A stretch of 64,000 nucleotides of DNA from Anaspis maculata (Eukaryota; Arthropoda; Insecta; Coleoptera; Scraptiidae), in contig OX421963.1 in the NCBI GenBank assembly GCA_949128115.1, positions 80,905,635 to 80,969,634 on the forward strand. Direction: 5' to 3'. Numbering within the stretch: the first letter of the stretch is position 1; each line of letters begins with the position of its first letter. The notes below the pieces were generated by a model that was given only the letters and a program-made list of their open reading frames with translations, was not told where the DNA came from and did not search any database. A program made the translations under genes and the position numbers. This document shows positions 21,791 through 33,903 of this stretch, one piece after another.

Positions 21791-24133
21791 ATCTACACAT
21801 TTGCAAAATGTAAAATTTTATAAATCTATTGTGAAACAATAACACAAAAACGGAAAGAACACCTGTTGTTTGCTAACTGATTTCATACCTGTATAGAAGT
21901 TTCACTTCTTCCGAGGGTGACCATGGTCACGCACCCACTTTTCTTTTGCTTTTTTTTGTTACTGATTCATACTCTCATTCATTCCCACTCCTGAATCTAG
22001 AAATAACCGAAACCTGAACTATCACTAAAACTATCATAATTATTCACACTATGTACATACGGCTTCCCGCTATATTGAGTACCTCCTTTGCGCTCTCACT
22101 GATTTGCCAAGGTCTTGGGGGGCTCTGATTCTGGTTTTGTTGTCAGTCGGCTTATCTGCGCTTATATACTCGACATTTACCTTCGGAAATATTCCACACG
22201 TTCTCTGACAGATTCCAGCATCAACCGCCAGTAGAGTCGCCGCGACTCTAGAAAGTCCATCAGATTCGAATATATTCGGGCAAGCTCTGAAAACGTCGCA
22301 CCTCCGGCAAATGTGGAAGGAGGGTGGTCGGTGTAGTCGGCTTGGAGAGCTTCCGCGACCACTACTGCCTCCACCTACACATTGCGGGAAGCCGACAACA
22401 GATGGCGCCTCACGGGTGTCTTACTTAAGAGTACCCTTTGAGTGTGAATATAGGTAATTCCGATATTCAGATCGCCGAGCTCAGCTTCGAATGCTCCAGC
22501 ACTGATGAGGACCAATGTGGGTCCGACACGCGTGTCTGTTGGAATTCGATGGTTGTTGCTCGGTCCGGTCTGATTTGTGGGAGTGGAATTATATTATAAA
22601 AAAACTATTGCGCCTTCTTGACAAAAAAAATTGTGCAAATTTGCCGACTTGCTTCTCGCTGAAGGAGCTTTGATTTTGTCTTCCTTAATTTGATCTGGAT
22701 TGAAAATAAATTTTACTGTTCTGCAACGTTCTACAGGTGTGAGTGGTTGTTCTCACTGCATCTAACAGTACTTGCCGGTAAAATCACCCGAACCTCCCAC
22801 CTGAGACCTGATGATCGGACTGATGCATCATCAATTCACCAATGCGAGATGAAGAGGAAACATACCTGGAACAAAAGAAAAAAAGAATTAGAATTCCGTC
22901 CGCTGCTTTCACATAAAAATATATGTTTACAAAATAAACAATAAAAAATTAGCATGACGTATGCTGCGATTTATCAGATACGATCGACCATAAGTGGGTA
23001 TCTCCACAAAGCGTGAAAAAAAACAAGATTTTTTAATTAACTCAACACCTCCAGCCTTGGAAAGCGCGTGTCTACATAGAAATGTCAAGTTTTTGCTCTA
23101 ATACAACCTCTTATTACCCTAAAGCCTCGAGGAACAAAAAAAATCGCGTGATGTGTAAGCGTGAATGATAGATGCACTTTTTTTTTTTGTTGCGGCCATA
23201 CACTCACCATGCCAAGCAAAAAGAGTGCTTTACATAACAGGTCAATGAACATTACATTACGTAACCCACAGCCCACTCTGTTTTTTCAAGCGGCCCGACC
23301 TTGATGCCGGCTAAAAATGGGCCATCCGCGACTGCCCAATTTCAATAATGCAAACTTCAAGTCGTTATGTATTCTGAACAAGGTACACAGTGCATGACGC
23401 AACTGTCACCAAGATGATCAACCGGGAACAACAAAAGACACACTCGTCGTCCGTGAAATCTGCTCGATTACAGGCCTGAAATGCTGATATTAGTGAACGG
23501 CTAAAAATACGATTTATAGGCGAAATGCTAATTTGTATTATAAAACTAGTAAGTAGTAGAGCAGGTTTTTGTGCAGGCTTGGAAACTTGTTGATTTTGGC
23601 GTGCGGACACAATGCTGAATGGGGAAATGCGGCTTTGTGCGTGAAGTGGAAGAGACTATGGGAACTGAATTTAGGCATAAACCGTAGAATGCGAGCGGCA
23701 TTGTGGAATTGCGTCAAGGGGGCGTTCGGTACAATGGGGCCCATCATTAAAGAAGCATGTTCGGCTTGTGTGGTGGTAATTAATCCAGGAAACTGGAAAC
23801 ACTCGGAACACATTGTGGGTTGTCACCGTTCTGTTCATATACTGCGTACCCTTGTTATTGTCTTTCGTCTAACAAGGCGACAGGGTTCAGGTTTTACCAA
23901 AGCGTTCCAAGCATCAGTCCCTTTCCGAGACATGTGTAGGTATGTGCGCGGGGTTGGCTTGTCTATGGGAACAACGATGATGGAATTCGAAGCAGCGAGG
24001 AGTTAGTACTGCTTCGACTTGCATGAACGTCTGCGGCCACGATGTTTTATGAGCTGAGTATGCACATACTTTTCTCGTACAGGCACCTAAATTGTCTAGG
24101 AAATAGCTCGTGTTCATTGTTATAATATTATCT
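21791..24133. other. Mostly unrecognised; one short dispersed repeat
   Basis: Bases about 21,855-21,965 (GAAGTTTCACTTCTTCCGAG, then GACCATGGTCACGCAC) repeat at 25,250-25,350. A 145-codon plus-strand frame at 23,569-24,006 shows no domain I know and has an overlapping antisense frame, so I do not call it a gene. Confidence 0.35.
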
Positions 24134-25426
24134 ACAGGGTGATTCAAAAATGGCGCATTTCCTTTCGGGCACGTTATAGTGGACGTTAACGGAGCATGGG
24201 GAAAATAAAAAAAAAAAAATTAATCGGCTTCGATTTGCAAGTATTAACAAAAACAAATCTGTCCAATCTGGCAGCATCGCATTAGTACCTACCTCGCACC
24301 TTTAGATCAAAGAGGTACATCACAATAGCATTATTGTATTGTTACCCTGGAAACTCCGTAGAACCTGCCAGACCATACCAAACATACTTGCCAAATGTAT
24401 TTTCACGGCACTTTTGAGGTGGAAGACGAATTTTGGAATTTGAAAATACGACTCAAATCTCAATTGCAAGAGAAATTTTCAATCGGAAACTACTAACGAC
24501 ATGTGACTCTTCGCAAGTAACAATGCTTTGCTTTAAAATCATGCAAACTGAAGAAGTTAAATTCTCAACTTCACCTCTTCGTAACTCGAAGGATAAATGA
24601 GCCAATTTTTGAAGTGAAACTTCTATTCTCGCGCCTAGATCACAACACACCACTAACGCAGAACCACACATGGGAGTGAAATTGCTTCATAGCATCAGTG
24701 GTTGTAACGAACGCCTGTAACGATGTGCTGTAACGTTGTCTTGTCTGACCTTGGGGTGACCAGCGTCGTCCCAGGAAATGAAAGAATAAGCTGTTGCAGC
24801 GTTCGCCGCGTTCGGTTCTATTTTTTACTAATCGCCGACACTGGACTGCTCTTCGTGTTGTCGTACTGTTGGCCCGACAAGAATGGCTCTCGACTTGGCT
24901 TGAATAGATTCGAGCGGATGTGATTTATTATAGGGATAGGGAGGTATATTCAGAGCCGGGCCTAGCAGGCGTGCAGTGCGTTCCGACGCGCAGGCGAGTA
25001 CGGCAGGCGGCAAGTCATAGGGGCGGTAATATAATAATTGAGTTGAATTTCGAAGGATTCTTTTCATTCCCGCATTTGGTGGGGCTCTCCACTGCCGAGC
25101 GCAGCGAGAAAGAAATAAAAAAAGTCTAATCGCGAAAAAATCATGTCGAAAGTACTCTGCCCTTTGAGTGACTAATAATAATAATAATAAATTGATAATA
25201 AGAAAACAAGATGATACAAACCGTGAGGGAGCGGAGCGGGAGTACGAAAAGAACACCTCTTCGAACGTTGTTTGCTGATTGATTCATATGTATAGAAGTT
25301 TCATTTCTTCCGAGGGTGACTATGGTCACGCACTCACGTTTTTATTTTTCACTATTTTTTCCGTGCTCCCTCAACGTCTCCCACAACGTACACGGGAGGA
25401 AATGCGCCATTTTTGAATCACCCTGT
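24134..25426. mobile_element. 1.3-kb TIR element (ACAGGGTGATTC ends)
   Basis: Inverted ends match over about 29 bp: both read ACAGGGTGATTCAAAAATGG inward, then CGCATTTCC. The interior has a (TAA)n run near 25,175 and the dispersed repeat shared with 21,855-21,965. Reading frames inside (for example 24,828-25,256 minus) show no transposase motif. Non-autonomous. Confidence 0.65.
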
Positions 25427-25511
25427 ATAGGTGCCTGCCTGATCCACTTTCAGTTACTCTTAGTTCTGATCACTTCGTATCTGGGTATAGGTATAGCTTT
25501 TCCGACATTAG

Positions 25512-25832
25512 GTGATAAATGCAGCTCATAGACCTGACAAAACTGAAATATTAATTAAAACTGTGACCAATCACTCACAGTCGTTCGCTCAATCAAAGTT
25601 ATTCAATATACAACGTGGGGCTATTTTGGAAAATTTTGCGATAGTCAGTTTTTTTTTTGGCAAAAAGTATTGTAGGTTTGGAATTTTAATCACTAGAGTA
25701 AACTTGATTCTTGTTATCAAGCAAGATCGTATTCGTTCAAGTTGTGCACAACCCCAGAAGTTTCAATGTTTTAGGTGTACTGAGCCTGAAATCACAATTC
25801 GCAACTGTGTGAAATGTAATCCGTCGTTTTAA
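25512..25832 (+). pseudogene. Degenerate Gag zinc-knuckle fragment
   Basis: The frame ends with CFRCTEPEITIRNCVKC. The spacing C-x2-C-x4-x-x4-C fits a retroviral-type zinc knuckle of Gag nucleocapsid, but the histidine is replaced by isoleucine, so metal binding would be lost. The upstream part of the frame is not clearly Gag. It lies 5' of an RNase H piece on the same strand (26,340), consistent with scraps of one LTR element. The call rests on one short motif. Confidence 0.4.
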
Positions 25833-26339
25833 AAACGAAACTTCGAGTCACAAGATCGATTAGTGCACTCGAACCAGGCCATTTCGGAGATCCAAACCAG
25901 ACTACATGAAGGTGATCACAGTCGAGCCACTATCAATTTTATTTTAGAGAATTGTTGTGTTCGCATTTTTTGTGCTCCGCCAATCGCCAATGTCACACTT
26001 GGTGACATGAGCAGGGATATTTTGTGTTTCGCTCGATTGCGAGCGCCACAGAGATTTCGCATCGGGCGGGCGGTATTGCCTACGGCCTATATAGCTGGCA
26101 CACGCTTCTTACCTGGGCCTTTTCTGCCGAATCGTTGGAGCTATGAGGATGCCCGAGTCGAAGCTGTGGATTCACCACCCCTGTGGCTCTCTCAGACTAG
26201 TTTTTTTCTTGTCCTTTGGAAGGTTGCCTGGTTTTACATTTGAAAAAACACATCCCGAATAAAATCACACGAAATTCGTCTGGTTACCCAAATGTGAGGA
26301 GATCCTCCCAATCCATCAAGTACTTCCGAATTTCGGCGC
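25833..26339. other. No certain feature
   Basis: A 126-codon frame (25,863-26,243) has no recognisable domain. The stretch lies between a Gag-like and an RNase H fragment on the same strand, so it may be internal retrotransposon sequence. Confidence 0.3.
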
Positions 26340-26760
26340 CTTTTTTGCATAAACTTTGAAAAACCATTGACAATACAAACGGACGCGAGCCATTTTGGAT
26401 TAAGAGTGGTACTGTCGGAGAAAGATGTTGATGGCGAGGATGTGATCGCGATTGTGGAAGATCTTTCAGCAATAGATAGTGGAAGGAAGTTGAGCCTAAC
26501 TGAAAAAAAGTGTTGGAATGTCATTTCTGCGGTGGAAAAATTTCGTTTATATACTTAAGGGATCAAAATTTTGAGTTATCACAGACCACTATAGTTCGAA
26601 GTGAATATATGAATGAGCTGAAGAATCTTTCTGGTTTGATAATGCTAGAGCCTATGATTGCAAAAGTATGATTCAAAGATAATCCATACAAAGGGCAAAA
26701 ATCACGTGGAACCCGATGCATTATCCAGATTAGATCAGATAAAATGGTACTGAAATTGTG
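26340..26760 (+). pseudogene. Ty3/Gypsy RNase H fragment
   Basis: The frame reads LTIQTDASHFGLRVVLSEKD, then a stretch corresponding to the RNase H middle (LSLTEKKCWNVISAVEKFR), and after a frame change NHVEPDALSRLDQI, the usual end of RNase H before integrase. The catalytic first aspartate (TDAS) is present. RT upstream and integrase downstream are not identifiable. It is a different family from the copies at 361-11,050. Confidence 0.75.
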
Positions 26761-27699
26761 CAAGTACTTGACGTGATACGATGGGATTCGAAATCAACTG
26801 AATCGTAACCCTCACCCAGGTTTGACAGACAGAGACAGCGATTGGAAAAATTTTAACCAAGAAGATAATGGGTTTTTGAATATGATCCAACAATTCTTTC
26901 CCAAAGTTCCCAAGACTTTTCCAGTTGAATATGCAAATCTAACCTGGCATATCGAGTGTAGGGAGGGACCAGACTCAAATGATAGAGCTCGAAAATGTTC
27001 ATAGTAGTCGGCAGCTGCGGTTTTTCAACATTCGCTTTCCAAATGTGCATTTGGCGGGAAAATTTCGACATAGTCAAAGGGGCCGATCTGCGTCCAAACG
27101 GTAAGTCGAATGCGAATGCGGTTTCCTTTGAGGGATAGAGGGCAGAATCCTGAATGTAATAGGCTCATTTTCAATTTCCCAATTGAGAAAGACTTGAGAA
27201 AATGCGTTTTCAGCGATGTTTTTCAGCCGTGAACCAATTCACTCAAACAGACTTTGAAATGAAGCCTGGAAATGTTACGAGTTTTTTACAATGAGATGAT
27301 CTCAACAAGTTTGAAGGTTTTACAGGGAAAATTCAATTTACCCGCACAAGCTTTCAATTTTTTGTTTGATTACTCCTCGGATTACTCGTTTGATTATGAA
27401 GATGCTGCAAATTTTCCCTGAATCTTGCTTTCAACTTCTAATTGTGTCGCAAAAGAGCGTCGCGAACAAAAATTTTCACAAAGCCACAACAGATCTTGCC
27501 ATCTAGAATTGTCAAGGAACCGAAATGATTGAGAAAAGTCCAGTAGCAAATCAAACAGTGTAGTTTCTGCTGCGGTGATAACTTCCAAAGAAACCAGCTT
27601 TAAAGGTCGGAAAACGTTTCTTTTAGTTCACCATCGCCAAACCATGGAAATGCAAGAGTAGTGTTTTGTGAGTCTCCGCCCCCTGCGGTCCATTCAAGT
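26761..27699. other. No feature recognised
   Basis: A 60-codon frame at 26,822-27,004 may continue the Gypsy linker, but this is not supported. Nothing else is seen. Confidence 0.3.
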
Positions 27700-27744
27700 A
27701 GAGTTCATAACCCTGCCAACATAACTCTCCAGCAACCAAGGCAG

Positions 27745-28100
27745 AAAGTCCAAAATATACCAAAAGCACCATCATTTCTCAAATGTATGCTACTAAAAAC
27801 TTAAACACCATCAACCATTCAACTGTCTTCAACTGATCATACCTAACTCACTGACTTGCGTTTTTTTTTTCATAAAATTATTTAACTCCACATCGAGGCA
27901 GAAATCCAAACACAAGAAAAATGCCATTTTCTCTCAAATTATACAACTATGGACCACCAATCATTTAGGGTGTTCCACAAACTTCCACTGACCAGACCAC
28001 ACTCACTGACATGCTACTTATTTACTACACGACCTACACAATCAAGACAAATTCCTAAAACACACGAAAACACTATAATTTCTCAAATTTATACTTTTTA
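27745..28100. repeat. Degenerate tandem repeat, unit about 165 bp
   Basis: Units share AATTTCTCAAATT-like words followed by AACT(T)CAACTGACC / CTCACTGACATGC. Two full units and part of a third are present. A single further unit lies at 30,160-30,250 (CACTCACTGACATGCG). Confidence 0.5.
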
Positions 28101-28104
28101 AGGC

Positions 28105-28620
28105 TGTTGCGTCGTTTTCTGCTTCTGTTTGTTTTTGAATACTTGGACCGATTGGGCCAGTCCAGTTCTGCTCTGCCGTTCATTTTATGGTAGTTTGGAG
28201 AATTTCGTTATCTTGCGGTGGCCGTTCCGGCAAGCGAGCTCCGCGTGCCTTTCTCCAATTGGCTATAGATAAGAACTAGCCCAGCGCGTCGGCGCGGCGG
28301 GGAGAATCTGATAAAACGAAGCGACGTAGCTACTTCTTCCTTTTCAATTTGAAACTCGCATAGGAACTATCGCCTAGTTGTGTGCTGTACATCTATTTTT
28401 TACCTTTCGAGTGGTCTTCAAAATTGTGTTAGTTCGAAGCCAGAAACCGACTGTTCTGCGGGTTTATTTGGCGAACGCTGGATCATTAGGGTATTGGACC
28501 CGAATTGGACATTGTTTCGCCGTCTAAAGAAGTACAACCACACCTAGCGCATCAAACGAAACCGTCTGTCACCTGGAGGTGAAGTAAAGACTGATTTGGT
28601 TCCCCTTTTTGTCATATTTT
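28105..28620 (+). repeat. Possible LTR and primer-binding site
   Basis: Starting with TGTTGCGTCG, the region contains a GC-rich promoter-like patch (28,280-28,305). It is followed at about 28,467 by TTGGCGAACGCTGGATC, which has the TGGCG start common for tRNA primer-binding sites just after an LTR. No second LTR copy was found in the window. Weak evidence. Confidence 0.3.
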
Positions 28621-29555
28621 CGAGTTGGAGTCGACACTGAGTTGAGTGAATTGTTGTAGGTTTCTTTCTCTTACCCACCACTCAGTTTTTCTGCTACATA
28701 ACGAGTTTTTCTACGATCAAGTTCCCGACATCTCTTATTTTCCTGTCACCCCGTTTCAAAGTCTGGAGATTTTGCCAGCAAGCCGTCAACGTCACCGTCA
28801 TCGACATCGTCGCATTTACGCAACAGGAAATTTCCCGAGCGACTCTTTCCTTGGAAAGGGAACGATCCAACGAGAAGCCCGCCTTTGGTTTGAGTGTAAG
28901 ATTATCCAAACCGACCGGCGAGTTCTGTCGCACTAGCGTGGACCCCCATCTTCTACGACACCGAGTCTAGCCATCGCTCGCACTCTGAAAGTCTCAGCGT
29001 ACGACAAATTGTCGATCGCGGCCGTCAGGAAGCCGTCCCCGTGTGTACCGCTTTGCATTTTGGTCAAGTAAGCCACGGCGTTATTTTGCCTATTGTGCTG
29101 CTTTATTCTTCCTCTATTACTTGCGTTCTATCAAAAATGCGTAAACGATGATCATTTTTCACGTTGATATTTGGCTGAACACTACTCGAGTACCGTTCTG
29201 GAAAAGGACGGAAGAAAATAGATTGACAGTTTTCAGGGAACAATAAAGGGTAAAATTTGAAATTCAGTCTGCTCGCAATTAAATTGTTGTGATTTTCGAC
29301 CATTCGCCAAGAGTATATGCGCATTGTTTAAATTAACATCACTCTTTTTCTTTTGAAATCCGTACACAGATTCTGTAGTTTTGCCACCGACAATCTCGTG
29401 GAACCTTGTTGTTGATGTCTTTGAAATTAACGTAGATGTTATAGGGCGAAAGGTCCTAGTTTGACTTGAAAGTCAGTAATTATTATTTCTATGGGATGGG
29501 GAAATCACAGTATTGAATTCACGACGTTTCATGTATAAAATTATTATTGTTTTTG
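28621..29555. other. No certain feature
   Basis: A 96-codon plus-strand frame (28,646-28,936), rich in Arg/His, could be leader or Gag of the candidate LTR element upstream, but shows no diagnostic motif. Confidence 0.3.
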
Positions 29556-29998
29556 TAACATTGTTAACGTAAGAAAAAAAAAGCCTATAACACTCTCTGG
29601 GGGTGGCTTATCAACTTAGGTACCTACCGTGCTGTTTTAGGTTCACCTCGGCTTGAATTGTTATCTGGCATTGTTAAAAACCGGACGACAGGTACCTACG
29701 CTTTGGAACAGAAGTGAACGTCAGTTCACTTTAATTCAGGCTCGTGCTGAAGCCGAGCTTCTTTTCCGAACGTAACATAAACTTTGTTGTGGCATTATTC
29801 GACAATATTATTCAACATATCAATCTCTTTTATTTCCTGTATTGTAGAATCAGCCAACCGGCACCTGTTCATCCTTATTCCCTTTTGTAAATAAACTTTG
29901 TATTTGAAATCCAATCATTGCTTTAACTCCAGTATTGTATTAGTCATTGCTTGGTGCTAAAGATTGTTTTTTGGGAATTTGGTCACAATACTGTGGCG
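29556..29998 (+). repeat. Possible LTR with AATAAA and TGGCGCC
   Basis: The region starts TGTAACATTG and carries GTAAATAAAC near 29,887. Just beyond the end (29,992) stands TGGCGCCGCC, a form often seen as a primer-binding site. No partner LTR was found, so the limits are guesses. Confidence 0.3.
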
Positions 29999-30444
29999 CC
30001 GCCAACTATCCAATAAGAACCCTGGCCTATCTCCTCTGATCAGCTGGCGGGCCGTGTTCCTAAATAAGACAGACCAATGGTAAGTCGCACCGAAAAGGCA
30101 CGAGGCTTTTTTGGCATGTAACAAGGTCATCAAACGTTCACGACATTTTTCGAAAAACTTCAACTGACCAGACACCACTCACTGACATGCGTTTTGTTTA
30201 CTATACAACTTGCAGAGTCAGAGGACTATTTCCCTTAAACTAAAACAACGAAAACCGCAAGTTCTGTAGGATTTCTGGACTTTCCTCGCAACTTGTCCAC
30301 AATTATTAGCCGTTCCCGTTCTCGGAAAATCTCAAAGCCTCGCGAAGCGAGGCTCTCGCATTGAATCGACTTTGGCCCGGACTAAGTGAAAGCTAGTTCA
30401 CTATAGGTAGAAATCAGGAGTATTTAGGGATGAATTGTATTCTA
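29999..30444. other. No certain feature
   Basis: Contains one diverged copy (30,160-30,250) of the tandem unit at 27,745-28,100. Nothing else is recognised. Confidence 0.35.
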
Positions 30445-30575
30445 CGGGGTGTTTATAAGAGACTGTGATCGCGGCAGGCTTGGGTCAGGCCGAAAAACGT
30501 AGTAACAGGCGCAATTGTAGTGATCGAGAGGGGATTCCAAAGGCGATGCGATCACAGACGTTTATAAACACCCGG
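30445..30575. mobile_element. 131-bp MITE, TA flanked
   Basis: Ends CGGGGTGTTTATAAGAGACT and, inverted, CCGGGTGTTTATAAACGTCT; both continue into GTGATCGC. TA lies on each side (30,443-30,444 and 30,576-30,577). The non-repeated centre is about 75 bp. No coding capacity. Confidence 0.75.
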
Positions 30576-30577
30576 TA

Positions 30578-31870
30578 TAACTACTAACATTCAGATAATT
30601 CAATGGAAAGATTGGATGAATGGGGTAGGGGTCAATGGAAGTAGGAAATGTTTTTGGACCGGTGAACATCTAACGCATACATATACATTACAGTAACATT
30701 GACAGAGACATAACAACTACATGAAAGACTTATTGCCGAGGGCGAAGCCTGAGGCTCCGATGAAGGACGCAAAGGCTGAGGGACAACAAAGTTATTAGAG
30801 TTAAGTATCGACCAAAATTATTATCAAGCTAAATCATCCTCAACATTAGCAATAACTTGAGAAAAAATCCCGACTGTAAGTATAAGATATGTTTATTGGC
30901 TGTGTGTGAGCTCCCCTAAGACTTTTAGTTATCTAAAATCGATATCTCTACGATGGGCTCCTTGGCATAGACAGTGCCTGCATGTACCATCGGGCGTGTG
31001 GTGCGATGGTGATGGGTTTTTACTGTTTCGAATTTATTAGTTTTATTTCATGCTTTATGGCCAGGATATGGTCTCAATAATTACGTTTTTAGTGTCCCGT
31101 GCAGCCTCGTAATGTATTCATTTGGGCCGGGCTTAATGTCCCGATTTCGAAATAATGCTCAGGTAATAGCTAATCAATTTTTATTGCAACACAACACGCG
31201 CTTATGGTACTTGACTTTGCTTATAATACCTTTACCATTTTCTAGGCGAGTTACACCGCGCATCGCCGCCAAGGGAATAAGCACAAATTTATGCGTTTTC
31301 TAGCCCAGAGAGTCGCGCAAAGTTATAGTTCCTATAATATCGCTGTTTGTTGTTGTTGTACAGAATGGTCAATTTATTCTGGGCCTGTGTGGTGTGCATA
31401 TAGGTGTTTGGTAAGGACCTCTCGGTGGACGCATTAAGATGATTTACATCGAAATGTACACACACACAGACACACCAGTTTGGTGGTTAATTATTTCTTT
31501 GGACATGCGAATTAGCTGCTCCGTACCCAGGGCTAATCCAAATTCATATCCGCGCAAGCATTCCCATGACTCCCATGCTGGCTGCCGGCCGTAATTTGAA
31601 GAGTACAATTCAAAATAATTTGCTGGCCCTGGATGCAAGGACCCTGATGCCTATACCGGTTTGTTATAATAATCTTGCGCTGGATGTAGGTTCTACGCAT
31701 TTGATATTATAAATATTCAAATTTAGTTTGTTTTGATGCTGTACTACACCGAAGTTGGGACACGTGTTGTGCACGCAGAATTGTCCCGCGCTCTAGGCTT
31801 TTAATAAACCCTCGCGTAGCCCTAAAATTAACATCGCTACATTGCTGGCATCGAATTGAATTTATATATT
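30578..31870. other. No feature recognised
   Basis: Mixed sequence with short unsupported frames on both strands. No motif, repeat or RNA gene is seen. Confidence 0.3.
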
Positions 31871-31871
31871 A

Positions 31872-32805
31872 TTATATAAAATATTGAGAGACAGAGAATA
31901 CCAACATTGGTGCAATCTTCCACAAAAAGGAAAAGGGGTAATTCTGTACAGTGATGTTAAATCATCCAACAACTGGATCTATAATAAACGAGGCCTGAGT
32001 AACTCTGAATGGATCGATTGCATCAAGATGACATGTAATGTCTCAGCGGTTCGAGCATTGCCCGGTCGCGGTTCCCACACATCCCGTTGCAGACACTGCA
32101 ATGAGTATGAATCACTTGCTCACGTGTTGGGATACTGCGACTATGGTCAAACTGCTCGAATCAAGAGACATAACGATATCAGGACCATTCTAGCAAATCA
32201 TTTGCGCGACAAAGACTTCGAGACTCATGAAGAAGTTATCGGAGTTTCACAGCAAGACAGCTTGCGAAGAATCGATATAATTGCCATAGATAGGAAAAAA
32301 AATGCAGCATTTATTATAGACCCAACCATTCGCTTTGAAGGTACTTTAGATCAACCAAATTTTGTCAATGATGAGAAAAATCAAATTTATAAACCTACCG
32401 TCCCTTATTATATGTCAAAATTTAATGTCAAAAATATTTCCATAATTGGTTTACTTTTTGGTTCTCGCGGTACTTTAACAAAAAATTACATAGAATTTCG
32501 AAAAACATTTAAATTGCCAAAAACTTTAGATCATGAAATCGTTTTGAAAATTCTCAAATCGTCAACATATATTTTACGTAATCATTTATTTGGTCCTCCA
32601 AAAAATTAAAAAAAAAAACCTTGTTATTTGATAATTTTACCTTAGTTATTAGTTTTTAACATGTATATGTATAATGATTGTTTTACTTAAATTTCTTTTC
32701 AATTTTATGTTAATTTTAGACTGTGTCTCTCAATGGCAAACTGTTTTTTCAGGACAGTCAGTTATGTATTCTTTAAATAAAGTACATTTTTATTATTATT
32801 ATGTA
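31872..32805 (+). pseudogene. R2-like LINE 3' end: zinc knuckle and endonuclease
   Basis: An uninterrupted frame from about 31,872 to 32,609 encodes the C-terminus of an R2-clade non-LTR ORF. It holds GLSNSEWIDCIKMTCNVSAV, then CRHCNEYESLAHVLGYC (a C-x2-C-x7-H-x4-C knuckle), and DSLRRIDIIAIDRK with AAFIIDPTIRFE, the core of the restriction-like endonuclease these elements use to nick their target. There is no ATG at the frame start (first codons TTA/TTG), and an upstream TGA at 31,857 marks the limit, so the copy is 5'-truncated and RT is gone. After the stop comes a run of A, about 190 bp of 3' UTR, AATAAA and an (ATT)n tail. The intact frame suggests a fairly recent insertion. It cannot move on its own. 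Confidence 0.8.
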
Positions 32806-33227
32806 ATCAGCTAAGGAAACTGAACGGCAAGAAATGTCGAAAAGACGAATGTCAGTTTATCTCCCGTTTTGGATGACTTTTCTTGATTTTCGAGTGAGAA
32901 ATTGTTTGAATTTATGACCAGTGCTTCGCAGTAAGCCACGTGTGGACGTGTGGAACCTGGACTAGTTGGCGTAATCGCGTACTAAGTACCTGCAATGGAA
33001 TCTCAAGGCACTGTTTACCAACTTCTGGAGTGACGCACCGCAAGCTAAAAAACGTATATTCTTCTATGTACCATTTCGAACTTACAACCAAAGGCGTAGT
33101 GACCGATAACAAAGTCTCCTTTAGGACCTCCTTTAGGATGGGTATCCCCCTTCCGGGTGTGGCCTGACCTTCAGCTGAGCTAAGCCTCGAAGATTGTATG
33201 TTAAGAATCGATGTGCGTTGGCCTCGA
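32806..33227. other. No feature recognised
   Basis: Nothing beyond short overlapping frames. Confidence 0.3.
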
Positions 33228-33640
33228 GTGTTTAACCCTTTGTTGACGCCTATGGCCTTGGCACAGAGCCTTGGAAATCGGGATCGGTTGGGGTTAGAAC
33301 TTAGATGGAGTTCTTATGCGTTTATTCTGAATTTGCCTAAACAAGCTGATCTCTGTTCTGCAAATGAATCAAATTTATGCATCATCCTTTGTTGGGTATC
33401 TTTCACAGAAAAGGTATTCCAGTCCTTAAGCCCTTTGGGTGATTTGCGTTATGCCTGCGGTAACTAGAGAGCCCGACCTGGTGGGTCAGTTCTAGAAACT
33501 TACGCTTTGCTAAAAATGTTGAGGACCACGAAAAATCTTGAAATGATGGAATTAAACAAAATCGCGCTTGTTTATATCAGGATTCGGACCTTTTCGAAGA
33601 GTCGCAATTAGTGATAATAATCAGTTTAGAATAATAATCG
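33228..33640 (+). repeat. Dispersed repeat R, third copy
   Basis: Matches 47,505-47,930 in the same orientation. Shared words include TTGGGTATCTTTCACAGA, CCGACCTGGTGGGTCAG(T/A), TCTAGAAACTTACG and TTTCG(A/T)AGA(G/C)TCGCAAT. No coding potential. Confidence 0.6.
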
Positions 33641-33903
33641 CCCTTTCGGAACTATCAAAAAGATCTCCACATGAAACTCTTTCACCTTGACTTGTGGTTA
33701 ACTTTTGATTGACTCAAACGATTCTGGTTCTGTTTCAAGTTCTGAATTGCCCAATGTCTTGGTCATATTTCTTGTCAACATGGAATCCATAGAGCCCCTC
33801 ATAAAATGTCTACAGGGTGATGAACAGAAAAGTACAAAATTGATTAAAGTTCAACATACCCCCGTTTCCGTTGAATTTTTTTTTCGGGAGTATCAACACC
33901 AAA

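Noticed and set aside
23569..24006. 145-codon open frame
   Set aside because: No recognisable domain, an overlapping antisense frame of 91 codons, and no splice or promoter context I can defend.
24828..25256. 142-codon minus-strand frame with a Leu-rich stretch
   Set aside because: It lies inside a non-autonomous TIR element, the Leu run comes from low-complexity (TAA)n, and no transposase motif is present.
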